Below are positions 1 through 5,898 of a stretch of 5,898 nucleotides of DNA, piece after piece; the stretch's first letter is position 1; the number at the start of each line of letters is the position of its first letter. Location of the stretch: positions 1 through 5,898 of the forward strand of contig FR901777.1 in NCBI GenBank assembly GCA_000437675.1, given 5' to 3'. A program made the position numbers and the translations under genes. The notes under the pieces are model-generated. The model saw nothing but the letters and a program-made list of their open reading frames with translations. It was not told the origin of the DNA and did no database searches. The DNA comes from Prevotella sp. CAG:891. GTDB lineage: Bacteria > Bacteroidota > Bacteroidia > Bacteroidales > Bacteroidaceae.

Positions 1-99
1 GAAAAAGATATTCTTAAGGGACGACTAAATACTTATAGCGAGGGGTTTATATACGTTAGAAAAGAAAAAATGAAGGACAGGATTTTTCATAGATACTGA
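1..99 (+). CDS. Possible 3' end of an unidentified gene (partial, enters from left edge)
   Basis: The frame starting at base 1 is open for 32 codons and stops at TGA 97-99. The visible peptide is basic and rich in Lys, Arg and aromatic residues, ending MKDRIFHRY. I do not recognise a family from this tail. Its codons (AGA twice, AGG, CGA, CTA, ATA, GGG) differ from those of the well-expressed genes further right, which fits either a horizontally acquired gene or chance openness in AT-rich DNA. It would run convergently towards the minus-strand rsmG/MBL unit, with the hairpin at 130-182 between them. An open frame of about 100 bp can occur by chance, so the call is weak. Confidence 0.3.
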   Translation, partial: EKDILKGRLNTYSEGFIYVRKEKMKDRIFHRY

Positions 100-129
100 C
101 TCTACGCTTTTTCACTATTGAGCAAAAAC

Positions 130-182
130 AATGGGCAATTCTACCCAAACAGAAAATTGACGTTTGAGGAGAGTTGCCCATT
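130..182 (-). terminator. Rho-independent terminator, probably for the rsmG-MBL unit
   Basis: Arms 130-142 and 170-182 pair over 13 bp with one G-U pair; the outer AATGGGCAA/TTGCCCATT match is perfect. After small bulges the stem continues with 144-145/168-169 and CAAAC 146-150 with GTTTG 162-166, leaving an 11-nt loop. Read on the minus strand, the stem is followed at once by GTTTTTGCTC, a usable U tract. On the plus strand it is followed by AAACTATT, so the minus-strand direction is preferred. It lies about 100 nt past the stop codon of the MBL-fold gene. Confidence 0.7.
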
Positions 183-280
183 AAACTATTGAAGCGACAT
201 TACTCCCTTGAAAAGCAGATAGGTCAGAATACGAAAAAACGGACAGACGGATGCAGACTTTTGAAGGGAACAATAGCTGC

Positions 281-922
281 TTAACGGATGTAGGGATTGT
301 ATTGACGTTCCTCGCCTACGGTAGTGAAATCACCGTGGCCGGGCAACACCTGTACCTCATCGGGCAAAGCTAAGATGCGAGTGCGCAGAGCATTGATGAG
401 CTGTACTTCGCTGCCTCCGGGCAAGTCGCAACGGCCGATTTCGTGACGGAACAGGCTGGTGCCACTAAAGAGCAGTTTGGCCTCTTTGGCATAAAGGCAT
501 ACCCCTCCGGGCGTATGGCCGGGGGTGGCAATGACTTGGAGGGTGAAATTGCCCACCTTGAGTTCGTCGCCATCGGCAAAGTAATTGCACACGGGGGGAA
601 GTTCGAGAGGCAAGGCGCGGTGCATAAACTGCTGCATTTGCTGAACGGCCGACTCGTAGGTTTCGCGTTCGGCAGCCGCTATCTCCATTTTCACCCCATA
701 CTCCTTATATATATAGTGGGCTCCAAACAGGTGGTCGAAATGGGCATGGGTGTTGAACATACGCACCAGGCGCAGGTTGTGTGATTCAAGGAATTGACGG
801 ATGGCTTTTTTTTCTTCGTCATAGAAAGCACCACAATCAATGAGGGCTGCTTCGCCGGTTTCGTCGTAAACGAGGTAGCAGTTTTCCTCGATCATGTTTA
901 CAATAAAACGTGTTACTTCCAT
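281..922 (-). CDS. MBL-fold metallo-hydrolase (glyoxalase II-like / YcbL-type)
   Basis: A 213-residue protein of the metallo-beta-lactamase superfamily, in the short glyoxalase II-like group (YcbL-type, about 210 residues). These are cytosolic metal-dependent thioester hydrolases. The metal motif THAHFDH lies at residues 58-64 (His59, His61, Asp63, His64), followed by His136 in PGHTPGG and His196 in LPGHGDFTT. The usual GDxLF element is instead GTSLF (154-158), so Thr155 stands where the metal-bridging Asp is expected. The downstream IGRCDLPGG (162-170) is retained. Length is normal and there is no signal peptide. The ATG start has no Shine-Dalgarno sequence, as is usual in this phylum, but MEVTRFIVNMIEENCYLV is a typical family N-terminus. 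It lies 74 nt after rsmG on the same strand with no promoter of its own visible, so cotranscription is likely. The fold is certain; substrate and catalytic competence are not. Confidence 0.9.
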   Translation of the reverse strand: MEVTRFIVNMIEENCYLVYDETGEAALIDCGAFYDEEKKAIRQFLESHNLRLVRMFNTHAHFDHLFGAHYIYKEYGVKMEIAAAERETYESAVQQMQQFMHRALPLELPPVCNYFADGDELKVGNFTLQVIATPGHTPGGVCLYAKEAKLLFSGTSLFRHEIGRCDLPGGSEVQLINALRTRILALPDEVQVLPGHGDFTTVGEERQYNPYIR

Positions 923-972
923 AATAAGTAAGTATAGGTAATTTAGCCGGTAGATGAAAAAAATGAGGGATG

Positions 973-989
973 AATCGGGCTAACCGATT
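973..989 (-). other. Small intercistronic hairpin between rsmG and the MBL-fold gene
   Basis: AATCGG (973-978) pairs with CCGATT (984-989) around a 5-nt loop, 7 nt after the rsmG stop codon. On the minus strand a run of seven T (963-957) follows only after a 9-nt gap. The short stem and displaced U run make it at best a weak or partial terminator, or a processing or stability element between the two genes. Confidence 0.3.
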
Positions 990-996
990 GCTGTAG

Positions 997-1623
997 TCAA
1001 AGTTGGATGTAAGTGACCTTTTTTGTTTCGAAAAATTCTTCGGTGAAATAGGTGCTCAAATCCCACACTTCGGAACATTTGGCAAAGGGAGCCAGTTCGT
1101 CGGCCACATCACCGCCTTTGAGGCAAATCAGTCCGTTGGGCAAAGCATTCTGATGTTCATGGTGTACGTTTTTGCGCACCAGTTTCACGAGATCCTGTGC
1201 ATTCATCACCGCACGACTCACTACAAAATCGAATTTGCGCTTTTCCTCCATGACATTAAGATGAGCCACTTCGACATTCTGCAAACCAATGGCTTGAGCC
1301 ACGGCAGCAGCCACTTTGGTTTTTTTGCCGATGCTGTCGATGAGCTTAAAACGGCATTCGGGGAAAAGAATGGCCAAGGGAATGCCGGGGAAGCCTCCAC
1401 CGGTGCCGATGTCCATGATTTGCGTGCCGGGACGGAACTGAATGACGCGGGCAATGCCTAAGGAGTGCAGTACATGATGCTCGTAGAGGTTGTCAATGTC
1501 CTTGCGCGAAATGACATTGATTTTTGCATTCCATTCGCGATAGAGCGCATCGAGTTGGGCAAACTGGTTGCGCTGAAGGTCGGTTAAATCGGGGAAATAA
1601 CGGTATATAATATCTACTGCCAT
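997..1623 (-). CDS. rsmG: 16S rRNA (guanine527-N7)-methyltransferase RsmG
   Basis: RsmG (GidB) uses S-adenosylmethionine to methylate N7 of G527 in 16S rRNA, in the decoding-site region of the 30S subunit; loss gives low-level streptomycin resistance in many bacteria. The chosen start gives 208 residues, the usual length. The N-terminal helical part contains the family stretch WNAKINVISRKDIDNLYEHH (31-50) and HSLGIA. The SAM-binding glycine loop DIGTGGGFPG is at 71-80, the second motif LIDSIGKKTKV at 94-104, and the conserved VVSRAV at 134-139. The frame is open upstream to an ATG at 1689, but the 22 extra residues are hydrophobic, unlike the family, and would span the promoter at 1657-1664. 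The ATG at 1623, giving MAVDIIYRYFPDLT, is therefore preferred. It is first gene of a likely two-gene unit with the MBL-fold hydrolase and is divergent from pyrG. Confidence 0.96.
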   Translation of the reverse strand: MAVDIIYRYFPDLTDLQRNQFAQLDALYREWNAKINVISRKDIDNLYEHHVLHSLGIARVIQFRPGTQIMDIGTGGGFPGIPLAILFPECRFKLIDSIGKKTKVAAAVAQAIGLQNVEVAHLNVMEEKRKFDFVVSRAVMNAQDLVKLVRKNVHHEHQNALPNGLICLKGGDVADELAPFAKCSEVWDLSTYFTEEFFETKKVTYIQL

Positions 1624-1656
1624 AATCAGAATGAGATGTAAAAAAATAATTGGTAG

Positions 1657-1664
1657 CAAAGGTA
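1657..1664 (-). promoter_or_regulatory. rsmG promoter, -7 element TACCTTTG
   Basis: Read on the minus strand, TACCTTTG fits the Bacteroidetes -7 consensus TAnnTTTG exactly. The -33 side is weak: a TTG at 1689-1687 lies about 22 nt upstream, a little farther than usual. Transcription would begin near 1650, leaving a leader of about 25-30 nt rich in A and T before the ATG at 1623. Confidence 0.6.
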
Positions 1665-1830
1665 CACAAAAGGGACGAAAACGCACCAATCAGCCTGGCA
1701 TTTAAATGGATAATTTCTACGATTGAAGGGCGTGGCTGAGCGAAAGTGCTTGGTTTGGCGCAGCAAAGGAGCGATTTGAGGGGTTGAGACAAAAGAGTCT
1801 ATTGAATTTTTCAAAACAAAAGCATAAAGT

Positions 1831-1861
1831 TTTTACTTCTCGTAAAATTGTCGTACCTTTG
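1831..1861 (+). promoter_or_regulatory. pyrG promoter, Bacteroidetes type
   Basis: The -7 element TACCTTTG at 1854-1861 matches TAnnTTTG exactly. A T-rich -33 box (TTTT, 1831-1834, against consensus TTTG) lies 19 nt upstream, a normal spacing. Transcription would begin at about 1866-1869. It faces away from the identical -7 element of rsmG, with about 190 bp between the two. The rest of 1665-1830 shows no gene or clear site. Confidence 0.65.
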
Positions 1862-1873
1862 CTTGCGAATAGT

Positions 1874-1944
1874 GTTTACTTGGCTCAATAGCAATGCCGG
1901 CCTTCACTTTTTTTGCGGATGTCCGGCCAGTTGGGAAAGTAAAC
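1874..1944 (+). promoter_or_regulatory. Structured 5' leader of pyrG, possible attenuator
   Basis: The predicted pyrG leader is about 115 nt, long for a gene with a simple start. GTTTACTT (1874-1881) pairs perfectly with AAGTAAAC (1937-1944). Inside it, CTCAA (1884-1888) pairs with TTGGG (1931-1935) with one G-U, and GCCGG (1896-1900) with CCGGC (1923-1927). The terminal loop holds seven T (1908-1914). In an exclusive fold, TTGGC (1880-1884) pairs with GCCGG (1896-1900) just before that T run, a weak terminator-like shape. The pairings are visible; a regulatory role, for example sensing CTP, is inference. Confidence 0.35.
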
Positions 1945-1980
1945 CGATTGCAGAATACAAAATCTTAAAAACATACTACT

Positions 1981-3621
1981 GTGTCAGAGACTAAGTACAT
2001 TTTCGTTACCGGAGGCGTTGCTTCCTCCTTGGGCAAAGGCATTATAGCAGCTTCAATAGGTAAGCTTCTGCAAGCTCGCGGGTTTAACATCACGATTCAG
2101 AAGTTCGACCCGTATATCAACATCGACCCGGGTACGCTCAATCCCTACGAACACGGCGAATGCTATGTAACGGACGATGGTCAGGAAACCGACTTGGACC
2201 TCGGACACTATGAGCGTTTTACGGGTATTCAAACCACACGCTACAATAACTTTACGACCGGACGCATCTACCAAAGCGTTATCGACAAAGAACGCCGCGG
2301 CGACTATCTGGGCAAAACCATTCAGGTTATTCCGCACATCACCGACGAAATTAAGCGCGACATGCTCTATTTGGGCAAGAAGCACAAATACGATTTCGTG
2401 ATTACGGAAATCGGCGGTACGGTGGGCGACATTGAAAGTCAACCGTTCCTCGAAGCTATCCGTCAGCTGAAATGGGAATTGGGCAAAAATGCGGTGTGCG
2501 TTCACTTGACATACGTGCCTTACCTTGCTGCAGCAGGCGAACTGAAAACCAAACCTACACAGCACTCGGTAAAGGAATTGCAAAGCATCGGTATTCAGCC
2601 GGATATCCTCGTATTGCGTGCTGAACACGAACTGGGCAGCGGATTGCGCCGAAAAATTGCCAACTTCTGCAACGTGTCGCCCGATGCCGTGGTGCAGAGC
2701 CTTGACCAACCCACGATTTACGAAGTGCCCCTTTGCATGCAAGCTCAGGACCTTGACGGTACGATCCTTCGCAAACTGGGTATGCCTGTTGGCGAAACTC
2801 CGGGACTCGGTCCCTGGCGTTCGTTCCTCGATCGCCGCCACAAGGCTACCAAGGTTATCAACGTGGGCCTGGTTGGTAAATACGACTTGCAGGACGCCTA
2901 TAAGAGTATTCTTGAAGCACTTTCGCAGGCCGGTACCTACAATGACCGCAAGGTGAAATGCCACTTCATCAATAGCGAAAAAATCAATCAGAACACAGTG
3001 GCCGATATGCTCAAGGGCATGGATGGCTACGTGATTTGCCCGGGATTCGGCCAACGTGGTATCGAAGGCAAAATCATTGCTGCACAATACTGCCGCGAAC
3101 ACAACCTGCCTACCTTCGGTATCTGCCTGGGTATGCAAATGATGGTTATCGAATTCGGACGAAACGTATTGGGCTACGAGGATGCCAACTCTATCGAAAT
3201 GGATTCGAAGACTACGCACAACGTCATCGACATCATGGAGGACCAGAAGAATATTACCAACATGGGTGGCACGATGCGTTTGGGCGGTTACGAATGCAGC
3301 CTTCGCGAGGGTAGCCGCGTGCGTGCTATCTATGGCAACGAAATCATTCGCGAACGTCACCGCCATCGCTATGAGTTCAACAATGATTTCCGCAAGGAAT
3401 ACGAACAGGCCGGCATGGAGTGCGTAGGTGTGAACCCCGATACCGACCTCGTTGAAATTGTGGAAATTCCTACACTCAACTGGTATGTGGGTACGCAGTT
3501 CCACCCCGAATATTCGAGCACGGTGCTGAAACCGCATCCCTTGTTCCTTGACTTCGTGAAGGCTTGTATCGAATGCAAAAACGAGGAAGCAGAAGAAAAC
3601 GAAGAAGTGGCTGAGGCTTAA
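1981..3621 (+). CDS. pyrG: CTP synthase (glutamine-hydrolysing)
   Basis: PyrG makes CTP from UTP, ATP and glutamine, the last step of pyrimidine nucleotide synthesis; it acts in the cytosol as a tetramer. The 546 residues match the usual 530-550. The amidoligase domain spans about 1-270: VTGGVASSLGKG (9-20), KFDPYINIDPGT (41-52), the Mg-binding region DLDLGHYERF with Asp73, and Glu143 in ITEIGGTVGDIES. The glutaminase domain spans about 293-537: PGFGQRG (354-360), nucleophile Cys382 in FGICLGMQ, and His508/Glu510 in GTQFHPEYSST. All catalytic residues are present. The tail after about 535 is Glu-rich. The start is GTG: an in-frame TAA at 1966-1968 rules out any start farther upstream, and SETKYIFVTGG is the conserved N-terminus. 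It has its own promoter and leader and ends before a strong terminator. Confidence 0.98.
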   Translation: MSETKYIFVTGGVASSLGKGIIAASIGKLLQARGFNITIQKFDPYINIDPGTLNPYEHGECYVTDDGQETDLDLGHYERFTGIQTTRYNNFTTGRIYQSVIDKERRGDYLGKTIQVIPHITDEIKRDMLYLGKKHKYDFVITEIGGTVGDIESQPFLEAIRQLKWELGKNAVCVHLTYVPYLAAAGELKTKPTQHSVKELQSIGIQPDILVLRAEHELGSGLRRKIANFCNVSPDAVVQSLDQPTIYEVPLCMQAQDLDGTILRKLGMPVGETPGLGPWRSFLDRRHKATKVINVGLVGKYDLQDAYKSILEALSQAGTYNDRKVKCHFINSEKINQNTVADMLKGMDGYVICPGFGQRGIEGKIIAAQYCREHNLPTFGICLGMQMMVIEFGRNVLGYEDANSIEMDSKTTHNVIDIMEDQKNITNMGGTMRLGGYECSLREGSRVRAIYGNEIIRERHRHRYEFNNDFRKEYEQAGMECVGVNPDTDLVEIVEIPTLNWYVGTQFHPEYSSTVLKPHPLFLDFVKACIECKNEEAEENEEVAEA

Positions 3622-3697
3622 CGGGCTTTACGGCTTTCACATCTAAAACATTCAAAATCAAGGGAATCAGTTCACTCAGACCTTACATTAAAACAGA

Positions 3698-3741
3698 AGA
3701 ACATACGGAACAACGTCAATGGGCGTTGTTCCGCGTGTTCT
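3698..3741 (+). terminator. Rho-independent terminator after pyrG
   Basis: An 18-nt arm (3698-3715) pairs with 3724-3741 around an 8-nt loop, with one G-U pair and one A-C mismatch. The stem runs into TTTTATTTGC on the plus strand, a good U tract, 77 nt past the pyrG stop. The opposite strand also leaves a T-rich tail (TCTGTTTTA), so it could work both ways. It separates pyrG from yidC. Confidence 0.85.
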
Positions 3742-3749
3742 TTTATTTG

Positions 3750-3822
3750 CAAAATGTAAGAGCTGAAAGTAAAACACGATTCCACATATTTTCAAACTCG
3801 CTCAACAGAGCTACATCCTATT
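3750..3822 (+). promoter_or_regulatory. Leader and presumed promoter region of yidC
   Basis: After the terminator, 73 nt remain before the yidC ATG, so a promoter is expected here unless readthrough supplies transcription. The best candidate is TATTTTCA at 3787-3794, which misses the last two bases of TAnnTTTG and has no TTTG box at the right distance. No Shine-Dalgarno sequence precedes the ATG (CATCCTATT). The assignment is by position more than by motif. Confidence 0.25.
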
Positions 3823-5718
3823 ATGGACAAAAACACCATTACAGGTTTGATTCTGATTGCAGCCGTTCTCATTGGTTTTAGCTGGTATAACACCAATCAG
3901 GAACGTAACTTGCAGCAGATTCCGCAAACCGAACAAACCAACACGCCTGACGCACAAAACAAAAAAAGCATTACCGCGCAGCAGGCGCTCAACCAAAAGG
4001 CGGCTGCCGACAGCGCCGACATCTTCTTTGCTGCTACTAAGGGTAACGCAAACGATGTGGTGCTTAGCAACAATAAGGTGAGCGTGAAAATCAACACCAA
4101 AGGCGGACGGATTAGCGAAGTTAAACTCAAAGAGTACAAAAGCTACAAAGACTTTGCTGAAGGACGCAACGAAAACTTGCTGCTGTATGCTGCTAAAGAT
4201 GCAGCGCTTGAACTGACGCTCGACACAAAGGAAAGCCAAATGGCTTTTTCAAACTATTACTTCACGCCTGTTAATGCCACTGACAGCACCGTGACCATGC
4301 GCCTGACGGCTGCTAACGGTGCTACCATCGACCTGGACTACAAACTGCTGGCTGACAACTACCTCGTGAACTTCAGTGTCAAGACCAAGGGCATGCAGAA
4401 ATACTTGCCTTCGTCGACCAAATCGCTCCAAATGAATTGGAACGACCGCGTGGCTCAGCACGAAAAGGGTTTCTACTTCGAAAACATGTACTCTACGCTG
4501 ACGTACAAACTGCACGACGATGATGCGGAACACCTTTCGGAAGCTGAAACCGTGAGCGAAAGTATTACGGGAAGCGTGGATTGGATTGCTTTCAAAAACC
4601 AGTACTTCAGCTCGGTAATCATGGCTGAGGAACCGCTGCAAAACGTGGATTTGAAAAGCGAACAACTCAATGAAAAAAGCGGTTACCTGAAAAAGTACAA
4701 CGCTGCCATGACGGCTGCTTTCGACCCCACGGGAGCTAAGGAAACGAAATTCCAGTTCTACTTCGGCCCGAACAACTACCGCTTGCTGCAGTCGATGGAC
4801 GACCACAAAATTTCGAGCTTCGACAATGACCTTGAAGAACTCGTTTATCTGGGTTGGCCTATCGTACGCTGGATTAACCGCTACTTCACACTCTACGTGT
4901 TCGACTTCTTTACCCGCATGGGACTGCCGATGGGCGTTGTATTGCTGCTCATTACGCTGTTGCTGCGCGTCATTGTGTATGCTCCGACGAAAAAGAGCTA
5001 CATGAGCAGTGCCAAAATGCGTGTGCTGAAACCGAAGGTGGACGAAATTACGGCGAAATATCCGAAACAGGAGGATGCCATGAAGCGCCAGCAGGAAATG
5101 ATGTCGCTTTACTCACAGTATGGCGTAAGCCCCATGGGTGGCTGTCTGCCTATGCTCATTCAGATGCCTATCTGGATTGCAATGTTCAACTTTGTGCCGA
5201 ATGCCATCGAACTTCGCCAACAGAGTTTCCTTTGGGCTGACGACCTTTCGACCTACGACAGTATTCTTTCATGGGACTACGAAATCTGGGGATTGGGCAA
5301 CCACCTCAGTTTGTTCTGCCTCCTGTTCTGCGCCACGAACTTGCTTTATAGCTACATGACCATGCGTCAGCAGCGCGAAACGATGTCGGGCGAACAGGCT
5401 CAGCAAATGAAGATGATGCAGTGGATGATGATGCTCATGCCGCTTTTCTTCTTCTTCATGTTCAACAAGTATTCATCGGGCTTGAACTACTACTACTTCA
5501 TTTCACTGCTGTTCAGCGCACTCACCATGTGGTGGCTGCGTAAAACGACGGATGATAAGAAGTTGCTCGAAAAACTTGAAGCTAACTACGAGGCCAACAA
5601 GAACAATCCGAATAAAAAAGTGAGCGGACTGGCTGCCCGATTGGAAGCCTTGCAAAAGCAGCAGGAAGAAATGATGCGCCTGCGCGAGGAAATCAATAAA
5701 AACCGAGGCAACAAATAA
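3823..5718 (+). CDS. yidC: Membrane protein insertase YidC (Oxa1 family)
   Basis: YidC inserts and folds inner-membrane proteins, alone or with SecYEG. The 631-residue protein has the Gram-negative layout: TM1 at about 6-22 (no lipobox, so not a lipoprotein), a periplasmic beta-rich domain from about 79 (VVLSNNKVSVKINTKGG) to 345, then the Oxa1 core. Further segments lie at about 362-384, 439-459, 493-512, 534-547 and 554-572. Arg382 in LLLRVIVYAPTKKS matches the conserved hydrophilic-groove arginine; the cytoplasmic loop after it is charged and helical (KMRVLKPKVDEITAKYP). MGGCLPMLIQMPIW (438-451) is a family signature, and TM5 is Met/Phe-rich. The tail 573-631 is basic and coiled-coil-like, as expected for ribosome contact. 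The start is supported by MDKNT followed directly by TM1. It follows pyrG after a 201-nt gap that includes a terminator. Confidence 0.98.
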   Translation: MDKNTITGLILIAAVLIGFSWYNTNQERNLQQIPQTEQTNTPDAQNKKSITAQQALNQKAAADSADIFFAATKGNANDVVLSNNKVSVKINTKGGRISEVKLKEYKSYKDFAEGRNENLLLYAAKDAALELTLDTKESQMAFSNYYFTPVNATDSTVTMRLTAANGATIDLDYKLLADNYLVNFSVKTKGMQKYLPSSTKSLQMNWNDRVAQHEKGFYFENMYSTLTYKLHDDDAEHLSEAETVSESITGSVDWIAFKNQYFSSVIMAEEPLQNVDLKSEQLNEKSGYLKKYNAAMTAAFDPTGAKETKFQFYFGPNNYRLLQSMDDHKISSFDNDLEELVYLGWPIVRWINRYFTLYVFDFFTRMGLPMGVVLLLITLLLRVIVYAPTKKSYMSSAKMRVLKPKVDEITAKYPKQEDAMKRQQEMMSLYSQYGVSPMGGCLPMLIQMPIWIAMFNFVPNAIELRQQSFLWADDLSTYDSILSWDYEIWGLGNHLSLFCLLFCATNLLYSYMTMRQQRETMSGEQAQQMKMMQWMMMLMPLFFFFMFNKYSSGLNYYYFISLLFSALTMWWLRKTTDDKKLLEKLEANYEANKNNPNKKVSGLAARLEALQKQQEEMMRLREEINKNRGNK

Positions 5719-5802
5719 GCAATTTACACGCAGGACCGAAAGGCGAAGTAAACGTGAAAACGAAATGACAAAGCCAAAGGACTGTGCAACATGAATAACC
5801 CT

Positions 5803-5856
5803 AAACGGGGGAAGACATAGTTTCCGGATAATCCGGACTATAATCTTCCCCCGTTT
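5803..5856 (+). terminator. Long compound hairpin ending the yidC unit
   Basis: AAACGGGGGAAG (5803-5814) pairs perfectly with CTTCCCCCGTTT (5845-5856). Inside, ATAGT (5817-5821) pairs with ACTAT (5837-5841) and CCGGA (5824-5828) with TCCGG (5832-5836) around a 3-nt loop, 22 bp in all. The plus-strand tail GTTTGTTGCG is only moderately U-rich, but the GC-rich base and position 84 nt past the yidC stop fit a terminator. It is nearly symmetric, so it may also stop transcription coming from the right. Confidence 0.75.
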
Positions 5857-5898
5857 GTTGCGTATAAGTAGGTGTTCAAAATTATTTTATATAATTCT

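Noticed and set aside
1624..1689. N-terminal extension of rsmG by 22 residues to an upstream ATG
   Set aside because: The added residues are hydrophobic and absent from the family as I know it, and the promoter -7 element lies inside them.
1626..1814. 62-codon minus-strand frame upstream of rsmG
   Set aside because: It spans the rsmG promoter, resembles no family I know, has a low-complexity end (YQLFFYISF) and would end just before the rsmG start; chance openness is more likely.
1872..1994. Leader open frame starting GTG 1872 and overlapping the pyrG start
   Set aside because: The frame is open for 40 codons, but it begins only a few bases after the predicted transcript start, has no ATG and no coding signature; the RNA pairing explains the region better.
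2053..3537. 494-codon open frame on the minus strand, fully antisense to pyrG
   Set aside because: It lies wholly within pyrG, has no recognisable domain or promoter, and its openness follows from the codon bias of the real gene on the other strand.
4249..4806. 185-codon minus-strand frame antisense to yidC
   Set aside because: It is inside a well-supported gene and has no recognisable motif.
5878..5898. AT-rich imperfect palindrome at the right edge (AATTAT...ATAATT)
   Set aside because: Short, pure A/T and cut by the window end; chance pairing cannot be excluded.
1..5898. Search for mobile element ends, CRISPR repeats, tRNA or rRNA genes, toxin-antitoxin pairs or other defence genes
   Set aside because: None seen by eye on either strand; the coding content is standard housekeeping.

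Overview
The window looks like an ordinary housekeeping segment of a Bacteroidales chromosome, probably Prevotellaceae-like. Three things point there: the protein sequences (a YidC beginning MDKNTITGLILIAAVLIGFS, a CTP synthase beginning SETKYIFVTGG), promoters of the Bacteroidetes type (TAnnTTTG at -7), and starts without a Shine-Dalgarno sequence. The genus is an inference; no rRNA or tRNA gene is present to settle it.

Layout. Positions 1-99 (+) hold an open reading frame entering from the left edge, possibly the tail of a gene. It converges on a minus-strand pair: rsmG (1623 to 997, 16S rRNA G527 methyltransferase) followed by a metallo-beta-lactamase-fold hydrolase (922 to 281). A strong hairpin at 130-182, U-rich on the minus strand, probably ends that transcript. 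The 357-bp region 1624-1980 has no convincing gene. It carries divergent promoters for rsmG (minus) and pyrG (plus), plus a structured leader of about 115 nt for pyrG. CTP synthase pyrG (1981-3621, GTG start) ends in a strong intrinsic terminator (3698-3741). The membrane insertase gene yidC (3823-5718) follows, closed by a long compound hairpin (5803-5856). Positions 5857-5898 show only AT-rich sequence.

Functionally the genes serve ribosome maturation (RsmG), nucleotide supply (PyrG) and inner-membrane protein insertion (YidC). They are neighbours rather than one pathway, and the terminators suggest three separate transcription units. I see no mobile element, CRISPR array, phage or defence gene, and no convincing new system. 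The points most worth a second look are the MBL-fold protein, where Thr155 replaces the usual metal-bridging Asp, and the pyrG leader, whose foldings could act as an attenuator.
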